From positions 3,968,001 to 4,032,000 of the forward strand of contig NZ_AP022617.1 in assembly GCF_010731575.1 (NCBI RefSeq): 64,000 nt of DNA, read 5' to 3'. Below are positions 37,211-44,552 of the stretch, one piece after another; the stretch's first letter is position 1; each line of letters opens with the position of its first letter. The notes under the pieces were generated by a model. The model was not told the DNA's origin and made no database searches. It saw only the letters and a program-made list of their open reading frames with translations. The position numbers were made by a program, and so were the translations under genes. This DNA is from Mycolicibacterium monacense. Its GTDB lineage: Bacteria > Actinomycetota > Actinomycetes > Mycobacteriales > Mycobacteriaceae.

Positions 37211-37987
37211 TCAGTCGACGTCGAAGCGTTCCTCGATGAGTCGTTCGTGCGCTCGTCCGTCCGTCAGTTCCGCGCGGTCCTCCGGATGACGCCAGTAGTG
37301 TCGCACCATCCAGTACAAACCCACGCCGCGGGGAACGTAGAGGTCGGCGCCCTCGATGATCACCTCACTGCCGTCCTTCAGCGCCAGCACGACCGCCTTA
37401 CGGGTTCGCTTCTTCTCTGGTGCGTCCAGGACATCGTCGATGTCGCCCCACGCGTAGAACTTGGTGCGGATCACATCGGTGTTCTCGACACCCGCGAGGG
37501 TCAATCGGACGTACCCCCACCCGTTCCTGCGCCGCCAGCCGACGGCCAACCGTCCGACCACGAGTATGACCACGACGGCGAATGCGTACGGTGAGGCCCG
37601 CCGCGACATACTCGACGTGGACATGTCCAGAGTCCCGGTGAAATACAGGACGTTGTACAGCACAGCTGTCGCGATGAAGGCCAGCAGCGAGACGAACCCG
37701 AAGACGGCCATCCAGCGGTCCGGCAGCACAGTGGTCCCGGTTGCGTCGCACCGGACGCGATATGGCACGAAACCGTAAGAAGCGCGCGCCATTCCGACGG
37801 CCACGGGCAGCGGCGACGCGGCGAGCAGAAGGAAGAACACCGCCGTCGGGTAGCTGCCACGGACGGCCGCCGATACGGCGTACTCCAATCCGAAGCCGAT
37901 GAGGAGGAAGCCGAACGCAAACAGCCAGCGGTACCTCGTGCGCGCACGCTGCCACGCATCGGGCTCGGGCAGGTTCAGTACGGGCAC
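37211..37987 (-). CDS. Membrane protein with PH-like domain, candidate immunity protein
   Basis: The GTG at 37987 (GGGGAA upstream) lies inside the end of the preceding WXG-like gene (13-nt overlap). The 258 residues contain about four hydrophobic segments (WLFAFGFLLIGFGLEYAV, FVSLLAFIATAVLYNVLYF, AFAVVVILVVGRLAVGW among them). A C-terminal cytoplasmic PH-like domain follows (VRLTLAGVENTDVI...WGDIDDV). Coupling to a putative secreted toxin whose C-terminus is membrane-active suggests a membrane immunity protein, an inference from arrangement. No specific family was recognised. Confidence 0.65.
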   Translation of the reverse strand: MPVLNLPEPDAWQRARTRYRWLFAFGFLLIGFGLEYAVSAAVRGSYPTAVFFLLLAASPLPVAVGMARASYGFVPYRVRCDATGTTVLPDRWMAVFGFVSLLAFIATAVLYNVLYFTGTLDMSTSSMSRRASPYAFAVVVILVVGRLAVGWRRRNGWGYVRLTLAGVENTDVIRTKFYAWGDIDDVLDAPEKKRTRKAVVLALKDGSEVIIEGADLYVPRGVGLYWMVRHYWRHPEDRAELTDGRAHERLIEERFDVD

Positions 37988-39354
37988 AAGACGTTCCCCA
38001 CGGCCTCACCCAGGTCGGCCCCTTTCCAACCCCCGAGCAAGGATCCGCCGATCACGAACAGCGGAACGGCGCCAACTGCAAGCGGGCCGGTCACCGCACC
38101 AACGGCCGCGCCCGCGGCTGCGCCCGCCTCAGCGCCCGCCCAACCACCGCCAGCCCCACCGATCCCGCCGAACGCCGCGATGCACGCATCCCTTCCGGAC
38201 TCGGCCATCACCATGTCGAACACCGTCGTCGCCAGACCCAGCGCCGGCCCACCGAACTTCGCTGCTTTGCCGATGTCATCGACGGACTGCGCGGTCAGCA
38301 TGGGCAGGCCACCACCGCGTTGCACATGCTTCTCCAGGCCCGAGAGCACTGACCCCGCGCCCAGAGACATGTTGTCGATCACTTCGACCGGCACCGCCTG
38401 ATGCCGACCGCCGGCGGTGGTGAACCCGGCATTCCGGTATCCCGTCGGGTCCATCGACATCGTGAAGTTCGACCCGTCGGGCCATGTGACCGAGGTGTAG
38501 TCGCAATCATTCCCGAGGTCGTGCCACGAACTCGACCGCGAAACCTCCTCACCGGTCTTGTCGAATTGCTCGACGGTGATGAACTCCTGCCGGTCCGGCC
38601 AGTCGAACGGGTCCTTCCGCGTGATTTCCTGCCTACTGCCGTCCTGCATGAACACCGTCGTCACCTCCTCGCCGTACGCATTCTCCGACTCGACGACCTC
38701 TCGCACGGTGATCGACATGTCGCCATCGCGCAACGCCTCCTCCTGGAGCATGCCGATCGGGTCCCGCGGATCCGGCACTTGGTCCTGCGGCCTTTGCGGC
38801 GCAAGCGGTATCTCGAAGGGATCATTCGCCGGCGCGGCCGAGACGAACCCGAAGCGCCCGCCGGCTTCAGTCACCGCCTTGGCCAGCGCGTCGTCCGCAT
38901 CGCCCACCGCGGACAGCAGGCCGTTGATCGCCTCCTGCTCAGCGGCCGCGAGCCTTTCCAACTCGGCGAAATCGTCCGCGGGCATCCGCACCGGGTCGAT
39001 GAGCACCACCCACTGATCGGTGACGCTCAGTGGCCCCGCGTCGACTTGGTCGGCCTTGGCCAGCAGCGCACCCCGCGCCGCACCGATCGCGTCAGCGCCG
39101 TTGCGCAGCGCCGCCGCGACCGCATCCGCGTAATTAGACAGCTCCGTGGCGTTGGCGTTCGCCCGCCCGAACATCGCGCTCGCGGCGTCGTGGGCGCGGC
39201 CCTCCCATGCCCGCGTTTCGGGCATCCGACCGCACGCGGTGTCGACGCCCTTGACCGCGGCGGCCACAGTGTCCGCCGCCGCACCGACTGCACCCGCCGA
39301 GGTCGCCAGCGCGTCCGGGTTCCAGCTCTGCAGCGTCGACCGTGACGGCAGCAT
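37975..39354 (-). CDS. WXG100-like secreted protein with glycine-zipper C-terminus (putative T7SS effector)
   Basis: The start is ATG 39354, which gives a TGATG overlap with the upstream EspC-like gene, and the product is 459 residues. The first ~110 residues are helical with a WXG-type turn (TRAWEGRAHDAASAMF), as in T7SS substrates. The middle (200-330) is a beta-rich region of unknown function (EEVTTVFMQDGSRQEIT). The C-terminus (about 385-459) is a chain of Gly/Ala zippers (GGIGGAGGGWAGAEAGAAAG, VGAVTGPLAVGAV) typical of membrane-inserting proteins. The gene sits between an EspC-like chaperone/partner and a membrane protein, as in effector-immunity modules. The toxic activity is a guess. 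Confidence 0.65.
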   Translation of the reverse strand: MLPSRSTLQSWNPDALATSAGAVGAAADTVAAAVKGVDTACGRMPETRAWEGRAHDAASAMFGRANANATELSNYADAVAAALRNGADAIGAARGALLAKADQVDAGPLSVTDQWVVLIDPVRMPADDFAELERLAAAEQEAINGLLSAVGDADDALAKAVTEAGGRFGFVSAAPANDPFEIPLAPQRPQDQVPDPRDPIGMLQEEALRDGDMSITVREVVESENAYGEEVTTVFMQDGSRQEITRKDPFDWPDRQEFITVEQFDKTGEEVSRSSSWHDLGNDCDYTSVTWPDGSNFTMSMDPTGYRNAGFTTAGGRHQAVPVEVIDNMSLGAGSVLSGLEKHVQRGGGLPMLTAQSVDDIGKAAKFGGPALGLATTVFDMVMAESGRDACIAAFGGIGGAGGGWAGAEAGAAAGAAVGAVTGPLAVGAVPLFVIGGSLLGGWKGADLGEAVGNVLCPY

Positions 39355-39638
39355 CAAAACAGCCCGTCGAACTGGCCGGCCAACGCGTCGTCGGCCACCT
39401 CGAACGTCTCACCCGCGCCGCGCACCGCTGTCCCCATCTTCGTCACGTTCTCCGCCAGACGGGTCGCCATCTGAGTGAAGTGCTCCCCCACCGCTCGCAC
39501 CGCCCACTGCGTCGTCGAGCCGGGCAGGGCATCGCCCGCGGGAAGGGTCTTGGCGCCTACGTCCGCCGCGCCGATGTCCGCCGCCGCGATATCCACCTGA
39601 CCGGCAAATGCGCGCAGAATCTCCGGATTGACCAGCAT
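39354..39638 (-). CDS. EspC-like (DUF2580) type VII secretion protein
   Basis: The start is ATG 39638, with GGAGGG 6 nt upstream; the frame extends 5 codons further but the Shine-Dalgarno sequence decides. The 94-residue helical protein matches the EspC/DUF2580 family pattern: MLVNPEILRAFAGQVDIAAA at the N-terminus, a central GSTTQWA turn, and a C-terminal helix. Such proteins are ESX partners or substrates, often encoded just ahead of a larger secreted protein, as here. Confidence 0.75.
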   Translation of the reverse strand: MLVNPEILRAFAGQVDIAAADIGAADVGAKTLPAGDALPGSTTQWAVRAVGEHFTQMATRLAENVTKMGTAVRGAGETFEVADDALAGQFDGLF

Positions 39639-39720
39639 CGCCACCCTCCGCACCCGCTTCCATGATGTTTTGATTCTGCGGCACCGTGAATACCCCCGAC
39701 TCCGCTAATTTCCTCGACGG

Positions 39721-39749
39721 TGTTACACCTAAGGGTCAGGTGCTACACT
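39721..39749 (+). promoter_or_regulatory. Operator and leaderless promoter of the second vapBC-type pair
   Basis: TGTTACACCT (39721-39730) and AGGTGCTACA (39738-39747) form a 9-of-10 inverted repeat with a 7-nt centre. The right arm overlaps TACACT (39744-39749), a good TANNNT -10 that ends 7 nt before the antitoxin ATG at 39757. There is no Shine-Dalgarno sequence. This suggests a leaderless transcript whose promoter is blocked when the antitoxin binds the palindrome. Confidence 0.5.
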
Positions 39750-39756
39750 CGCGCTC

Positions 39757-40026
39757 ATGCCGACCGATCACCGGCGCCACGCAATCACCGAGACCGACGA
39801 CATCAGCCGCGCTCTCGATGACGCACGTCGCGCCTGGCCCGAGCTCGCAGACAGGCCCGGAGCACTGCTGCGCCAACTGATCCTGGTCGGACAGAAGATG
39901 CTCGCGCACAACGAGATCGAGATGCGTCGCGCCCGCCAAGAAGCGATCGACGAAACCGGCGGCGCGCTGACCGGGATGTTCGGCGCCAGCCATCTCCACA
40001 AGCTCCGCGAGGACTGGCCCGAGTGA
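39757..40026 (+). CDS. Antitoxin of a VapBC-type pair
   Basis: The 89-residue protein has no strong database-like motif by eye, but its size, the helical DNA-binding-like middle (GALLRQLILVGQKMLAHNEI) and its GTGA overlap with a PIN-domain gene make it the cognate antitoxin. The C-terminal part (MFGASHLHKLREDWPE) could wrap the toxin. Transcription likely begins at its start codon. Confidence 0.75.
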   Translation: MPTDHRRHAITETDDISRALDDARRAWPELADRPGALLRQLILVGQKMLAHNEIEMRRARQEAIDETGGALTGMFGASHLHKLREDWPE

Positions 40027-40682
40027 TCATCCTCGACGCTAGCGTCTTGATCGCCCACTTCGAATCCACCGACGCCCATCACGTTGAATCCACCGACCTG
40101 CTCGCGGCCCACGCGTCCGAGCCATTCGGATCCAGCGTCGTCACGCTTGCCGAGATCTACGCGGCAGCGGCGGAGCGAGCAGACCTCCTCGGCTATCTCC
40201 TGAGCCGCCTCGAGGTCGTGTCTCTCGACCTACCCGCCGGCAGCGCTCGGCGCCTGGGTGAACTGCGTGCCACGACCGGCCTCAAGATGCCGGACTGCTG
40301 CGTCCTCTACACCGCCGAGCATCACGCAGCCGCCCTCGCCACTTTCGACGCCAAGCTCGCCGCTCGGGCCGCCGAGCTCGGAGTGCCGCTGGCGGGCAAG
40401 GCGGGAACGCTGTTCACCCAGCCGGTCACCGCACCCGATCTCGCCGCGGGGCGCATCCGGATCCCAGTCGCAATCAAACCCGCCCTCCCCGACACCCGCA
40501 CGTCGGTGCGCCTCGTCCTCCGCGGCCGCGAGCTGGAGGTGCGGTGGGACCCACGCAACGGTCCCGACCGCGCGCGGTCCGGTGTCCTCAGCGTCGGCCG
40601 CGCCACCCTGGCCGAAGCAGTATCGCCCGGCGAGCGCCTGGAGGTCGTCCCGCAGCCGGACGGCCGCATCGAACTCCGCTGA
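40023..40682 (+). CDS. vapC: PIN-domain toxin with a C-terminal beta-rich extension
   Basis: The start GTG overlaps the antitoxin stop. Residues 1-130 are a PIN RNase domain with the acidic residues in place: ILDASVLIAHF, TLAEIYAA, MPDCCVLYTA and TFDAKLAA. Residues ~140-219 are an added region with alternating hydrophobic strands (RIRIPVAIKPAL, TSVRLVLRGRELEVRW, GERLEVVPQPDGRIELR). VapC proteins are normally ~130 residues, so the ~85-residue tail is unusual. It may be another binding module or a fused domain; its function is unknown. Confidence 0.82.
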   Translation: MIILDASVLIAHFESTDAHHVESTDLLAAHASEPFGSSVVTLAEIYAAAAERADLLGYLLSRLEVVSLDLPAGSARRLGELRATTGLKMPDCCVLYTAEHHAAALATFDAKLAARAAELGVPLAGKAGTLFTQPVTAPDLAAGRIRIPVAIKPALPDTRTSVRLVLRGRELEVRWDPRNGPDRARSGVLSVGRATLAEAVSPGERLEVVPQPDGRIELR

Positions 40683-40736
40683 TTTCACGCCGCCACCCAC
40701 TCCACCCCGTTACATTCAGGCAGCGAGGTGACACCT

Positions 40737-41666
40737 ATGAACACTCTGATGCGGCACCCCTACCGGGTGCCGCGCGTCGACAAACCGCGCGCCGAGGGCC
40801 GCTTCTACCTGCCCGACGGCCGCCGCCTCGGCTTCGCCGAATTCGGTGACCCGTCCGGCGACCCGGTGCTCTGGTTCCACGGCACCCCCGGTGGACGCCG
40901 CCAGTTCCCGCTCCTCGGCCGCCGCGCCGCCGAGAAGCTCGGCCTGCGCGTCGTGCTGCTCGGCCGGCCCGGCACCGGGCTGTCCGATCCGCACCCCTAC
41001 GACGCGGTCGCCGACTGGACCGCCGACGTCGCCCACGTCGCCGACGCCCTCGGCGCCGACCGCCTCGCCGTCGTCGGCCTCTCCGGCGGCGGCCCCTACG
41101 CGCTCGCCTGCGCCGCCGTCCCGCCGCTCGCGAGCCGCATCGCCGCCGTCGCCGTCCTCGGCGGTGTCGTCCCCTCCGTCGGACCCGATGCCCTCGCCAC
41201 CGGCGCCGTCGACCTCGCCCGCCGCTTCGCCCCGGTCCTGCACGAATTACGCCGTCCCCTAGCCGGATTCATCTCGACGCTCCTCACCCCGCTCCTCCCG
41301 GCCGCGCACTACGCCTGCCAGGCATACGCCATGACCACGCCTGAGGGCGACCGCCGCGTGCTGCACGACCCGGAGATGGAGGGCATGTTCATCGACGACC
41401 TCGTCCTGGTCGCGCGCGGCCGGTTCCAGGCCATCGTCGACGACGCCCGGCTCTTCGGGCGCGACTGGGGTTTTCGGCTCGCCGAGGTCAATGCGCCGGT
41501 GCGGTGGTGGCACGGCGACGCCGACCACATCGTTCCGCTGGCCGATGCGCAGAAAGCGGTCGAGCTGCTGCCCGACGCCGAACTCGTCCTGCGCTCGGAG
41601 GAGAGCCACCTCGGCGGCTTCGCCACCGCCGACGAAGTCCTGCACTTCGTTCGCTCACAGCTGTGA
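40737..41666 (+). CDS. Alpha/beta hydrolase
   Basis: The start is ATG 40737, with GAGGTG 5 nt upstream, giving 309 residues. Fold markers are the oxyanion HGTPGG motif (about 46), the nucleophile elbow GLSGGG (Ser about 109), a late acidic residue in HGDADHIVPL and the catalytic His in ESHLGGF. The substrate cannot be told; epoxide hydrolase, esterase or lipase roles are all possible. It is convergent with the kinase-like gene and probably monocistronic. Confidence 0.85.
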   Translation: MNTLMRHPYRVPRVDKPRAEGRFYLPDGRRLGFAEFGDPSGDPVLWFHGTPGGRRQFPLLGRRAAEKLGLRVVLLGRPGTGLSDPHPYDAVADWTADVAHVADALGADRLAVVGLSGGGPYALACAAVPPLASRIAAVAVLGGVVPSVGPDALATGAVDLARRFAPVLHELRRPLAGFISTLLTPLLPAAHYACQAYAMTTPEGDRRVLHDPEMEGMFIDDLVLVARGRFQAIVDDARLFGRDWGFRLAEVNAPVRWWHGDADHIVPLADAQKAVELLPDAELVLRSEESHLGGFATADEVLHFVRSQL

Positions 41667-41675
41667 CCCAGAGCC

Positions 41676-42890
41676 TCAGACCCCGAACGTCGACGCCCCG
41701 CTGAGTATCGCCCAGACGATGAACGCTGCGAGTATCGCGACGATCACCGACACCGAAATCAGGCCGGCAACAACGATATTCGTGCTCACCCCGAAGGTAG
41801 AGGCCGGCCGGACGGCCGGTGCCGCGCGTACCACGGGCCGCGGCCCCGTGGGCGCGCCCCGGCGTGCGAGGCGCTCCTCGCTGATCGCACACCACGGGCA
41901 CCGTGCCGTACCGACCGGAACCCGGTGCGTCCCTGACGAACACGTCGTCAGTTGCAACCGCAGCAGGCTGTCCCGCCATTCCGCCGCGCTCGGCCGGCTC
42001 GCGGGGTCGCGCAGCCCGTCGGTGAACGCCCGGGCGAACAACTGCTGAATCTCGGCGGGCAGGAACGTCGGCGGCGGGGCCAACGGATGCGTCTGCAGCG
42101 GGGACCCCGGCCCACCCGCCCAGGCGCCCGACCGCGCCAACGTCAGCGCGTCGGGCTGCTGCCCGCCGCCGGTCCAGATGCCCCGCATGAACGGGTGGTT
42201 GCCCGCCATCAGCAGGAGATGGATGTGCACGGCGAGCGCGAAGAGATCCGACGGCTTCTCCCGCGGGTACCGCCGCAGGTCGACGCCGATGAGTTCGGGG
42301 GCGGTGAACTCCGGTCTGCCGACACTGCACAGGAATCGGCGGCCCGCCGCATCGGTGAACTGCATGGAGTCGCAGTCCACCAGCGTCACCTCGGTGGTGT
42401 CGGAGACCAGGATGTTGCGCTCCTGGAAGTCGCCGATCACCGCGTCGACGCGGTGCACCACCTGCACCGCCAGGCACAGGTTGGCCGCCGTGCTGACCAG
42501 ATGCTCCCACGACGCATGCCGGGTCCACTGCGGACCGCCCGGCAGCGGGTCCTCTCGGTTCGACGGGTTGCTGATCGTGTGGATCTCCACCGCGGTCGCG
42601 GTGTCCACCCGCGGCATGACGAACCCGATCGGCCGGTCCCCCTCGAGCAGCAGCCCCGACGGCCACGTCAGCACCACGAAACCGTTGGGCTGCACCCGCC
42701 CCGGGGGCGGGGACTGTACCATCGCCGCGACCTTGTCCAGCTTCGCGCCCAGCCGCGTGAGGTCCGGGTGAAACACCTTGGCCGCCAGATCCGGTCGCTC
42801 CGCGACGCCGTAGACGGTGCCCTCACCGGCGCGGGCGAGCACCGGCGCCAGCGTCAGTCGCTCACCGGTCGCGAGACGTAGTTCCGTCAT
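41676..42890 (-). CDS. Serine/threonine kinase-like protein of a TerY-type triad
   Basis: ATG 42890 overlaps the PP2C stop (ATGA), giving 404 residues. It shows a protein-kinase fold: glycine-rich ARAGEGTVYGV, Lys in LAAKVFH, a catalytic loop GDFQERNILV in place of HRDxxxxN, VDCDSMQF in place of DFG, and an APE-like FTAPEL. A zinc-finger-like C..H..CPWC cluster lies near 325-345, and a single membrane helix (VAGLISVSVIVAILAAFIVW) ends the protein, placing it at the membrane. VWA, PP2C and kinase genes in a row form the TerY-associated phosphorylation triad known from bacterial stress systems; the atypical HRD suggests divergent but possibly active chemistry. Confidence 0.8.
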   Translation of the reverse strand: MTELRLATGERLTLAPVLARAGEGTVYGVAERPDLAAKVFHPDLTRLGAKLDKVAAMVQSPPPGRVQPNGFVVLTWPSGLLLEGDRPIGFVMPRVDTATAVEIHTISNPSNREDPLPGGPQWTRHASWEHLVSTAANLCLAVQVVHRVDAVIGDFQERNILVSDTTEVTLVDCDSMQFTDAAGRRFLCSVGRPEFTAPELIGVDLRRYPREKPSDLFALAVHIHLLLMAGNHPFMRGIWTGGGQQPDALTLARSGAWAGGPGSPLQTHPLAPPPTFLPAEIQQLFARAFTDGLRDPASRPSAAEWRDSLLRLQLTTCSSGTHRVPVGTARCPWCAISEERLARRGAPTGPRPVVRAAPAVRPASTFGVSTNIVVAGLISVSVIVAILAAFIVWAILSGASTFGV

Positions 42891-43768
42891 CGCCGACGCC
42901 GCCACAACCCACGACGCCGTGCACCTCGGGTCAGCGGCACGGTCTCGAGCTCGGCGACCGACGTTCCCGGCGCGGGCGAACTGTCCGTCACCGCACCGAC
43001 CGCCGACCCCGACACCGCGGCCAGCACCATCGTCTTGTCGTCGCCGGTCTGGTCGTCGGTGATCCCGCGCAGCAGCGCCGCGAACTGGTCGGCCCGCGCC
43101 CCGGCGCGCACATGTTGCCAGGAGTCGCGGAAGAACGGCTCGTAGGCCTCCCCCGTCCCGATGTCGGTGATCTTGTAACTCATCCCGTCCGTGCTGAGCG
43201 CGAACGCCGTCACCCCGTCCACCGATTGCGTGCGGAACGACCCCTCAAACGCCCTGTCGGACTGCAGGAATGAGGTGGTGTTCGCGTAGCCGTCCTTCTC
43301 CTCGATCAGCAGGGATCCGACCCGGCCGTCGTAAAGTTCGGCGGCGATCACCCCGTCGCCGATCTGGCCGAACACCGCCCGGCCGTGGTCCGCGACCGCC
43401 ACGCACAGCGTCGTCGACAGCCGCATCGGCTCCACTCCGAGCGCGGCGGCCTGCCGGGTGACCCGGGTGAGCGCGTTGTCGAACAACCAACGCATCAACT
43501 GTTCGGGGTCGCCGCTGCGGAAGTTCTCGACGAACGCCGGCTGCAGCCCGTCGGTCAGCACGCTCTGGCAGGCGGCGTACGCACCCCACGCCGAGGTTCC
43601 GGTGACCGCGCCGGCACCATCGGCGACCGCGGCCACGACGTAATTGCCTGCGACGCCATAACTGTAGGCGTCGTCGCAGCCCAGTCCGCGGCGCTCATGC
43701 TCCTGCCCGGTCACCGACGCACCGCACACGGCCCACCGCGGCGCCCCGTCGGGGCACCCGGGTCTCAC
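42887..43768 (-). CDS. PP2C-family serine/threonine phosphatase of the triad
   Basis: The start is GTG 43768, overlapping the VWA stop by 4 nt (GTGA); upstream readings in this frame are antisense to nothing real and just mirror the VWA gene. The 293-residue protein has PP2C metal-binding motifs: CDDAYSYG, AVADGAGAVTGTSAWGA, VFGQIGDGVIAAE, FALSTDGM and DDKTMVL. PP2C enzymes remove phosphates from Ser/Thr. It should counteract the downstream kinase on the VWA protein or another target. Confidence 0.88.
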   Translation of the reverse strand: MRPGCPDGAPRWAVCGASVTGQEHERRGLGCDDAYSYGVAGNYVVAAVADGAGAVTGTSAWGAYAACQSVLTDGLQPAFVENFRSGDPEQLMRWLFDNALTRVTRQAAALGVEPMRLSTTLCVAVADHGRAVFGQIGDGVIAAELYDGRVGSLLIEEKDGYANTTSFLQSDRAFEGSFRTQSVDGVTAFALSTDGMSYKITDIGTGEAYEPFFRDSWQHVRAGARADQFAALLRGITDDQTGDDKTMVLAAVSGSAVGAVTDSSPAPGTSVAELETVPLTRGARRRGLWRRRR

Positions 43769-44466
43769 GCGCTGGTCCAGCCGGCGGCCGAGGGCAGCGG
43801 CACCCGGCCGTTCATCGCCTCGTGGGTCTGATCGTCGCGGGCGAACTCGGTGCTGTTGGACACGTTGCTCAACGAGGCCGACAACCACTCGAAGAGCTCC
43901 TCGTACTTGAGGCCCTCCAGCGGCGCGGGGCTGCGCTGCAGCGACAGCCGCCCGAGCTGCTGATAGTCCACCCGCGGTCCTGCGCCGACCGCGAAAACCG
44001 TGACACCGCGCGCGGATTCGACGGCGTTGAGCCGCGCGACGGCCTCGTCGAAGCCGTCCAGGTTGGGCTTGCCATCGGTGAGCAGGAGAATCCACGGCCG
44101 GTAGTACTGCAGCCCCGCGGCCTTGTAGGCGTGCTTGCGGTCCTCGAGGATGTCGAGTGCGAGGTGGATACCGGCGGCCATGTTGGTGGTCCCCGACGCG
44201 GTGAACGCGACGGGCTGCAACGTGCGGGCCTCCTGCATGGGCACCAGCACGGTGGCCACCGTCCCGAACGTCACCACGGCGACCTCGACCCGCTTGCTCG
44301 CCAACACCTCGTTCTGCAGATAGCGGGTGAACGCCGCGAAACCGCGCTCCAGCGCCGCGATCGGCTCGCCCTGCATCGATCCCGACACGTCGGCCAGCAC
44401 GACGCAGGCGACGCGGGGGTCGGGGTTCGCATCGTTCAGCGCGACCGACCAACCCCACTCAGACAT
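43765..44466 (-). CDS. von Willebrand factor A domain protein, TerY-like
   Basis: At 233 residues it is a single VWA domain with an intact MIDAS site: DVSGSMQG near residue 27, Thr in TASGTTNMAAG, and Asp in LLLTDGKPNLDGF. TerY-like VWA proteins are metal-dependent scaffolds that form triads with a PP2C phosphatase and a kinase, the exact order seen here with 4-nt overlaps. It has no signal peptide, so it acts in the cytoplasm. The ATG at 44466 begins MSEWGWSVAL. Confidence 0.9.
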   Translation of the reverse strand: MSEWGWSVALNDANPDPRVACVVLADVSGSMQGEPIAALERGFAAFTRYLQNEVLASKRVEVAVVTFGTVATVLVPMQEARTLQPVAFTASGTTNMAAGIHLALDILEDRKHAYKAAGLQYYRPWILLLTDGKPNLDGFDEAVARLNAVESARGVTVFAVGAGPRVDYQQLGRLSLQRSPAPLEGLKYEELFEWLSASLSNVSNSTEFARDDQTHEAMNGRVPLPSAAGWTSA

Positions 44467-44552
44467 CGCCGACTCCCCGTCTCGACTTGACCACCCGTCC
44501 GGGAGATCTTCGCATCGACGGGCGCACGCGTCGCACCGAATGACGCGGAATG

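Noticed and set aside
39757..40682. Possibility that the T7SS-like effector trio and this pair form one toxin locus
   Set aside because: They are divergent and the pair has its own operator and promoter; treated as an independent VapBC-type module.
43769..44458. Upstream extension of the PP2C frame
   Set aside because: It only mirrors the VWA gene; the GTGA overlap fixes the PP2C start at 43768.
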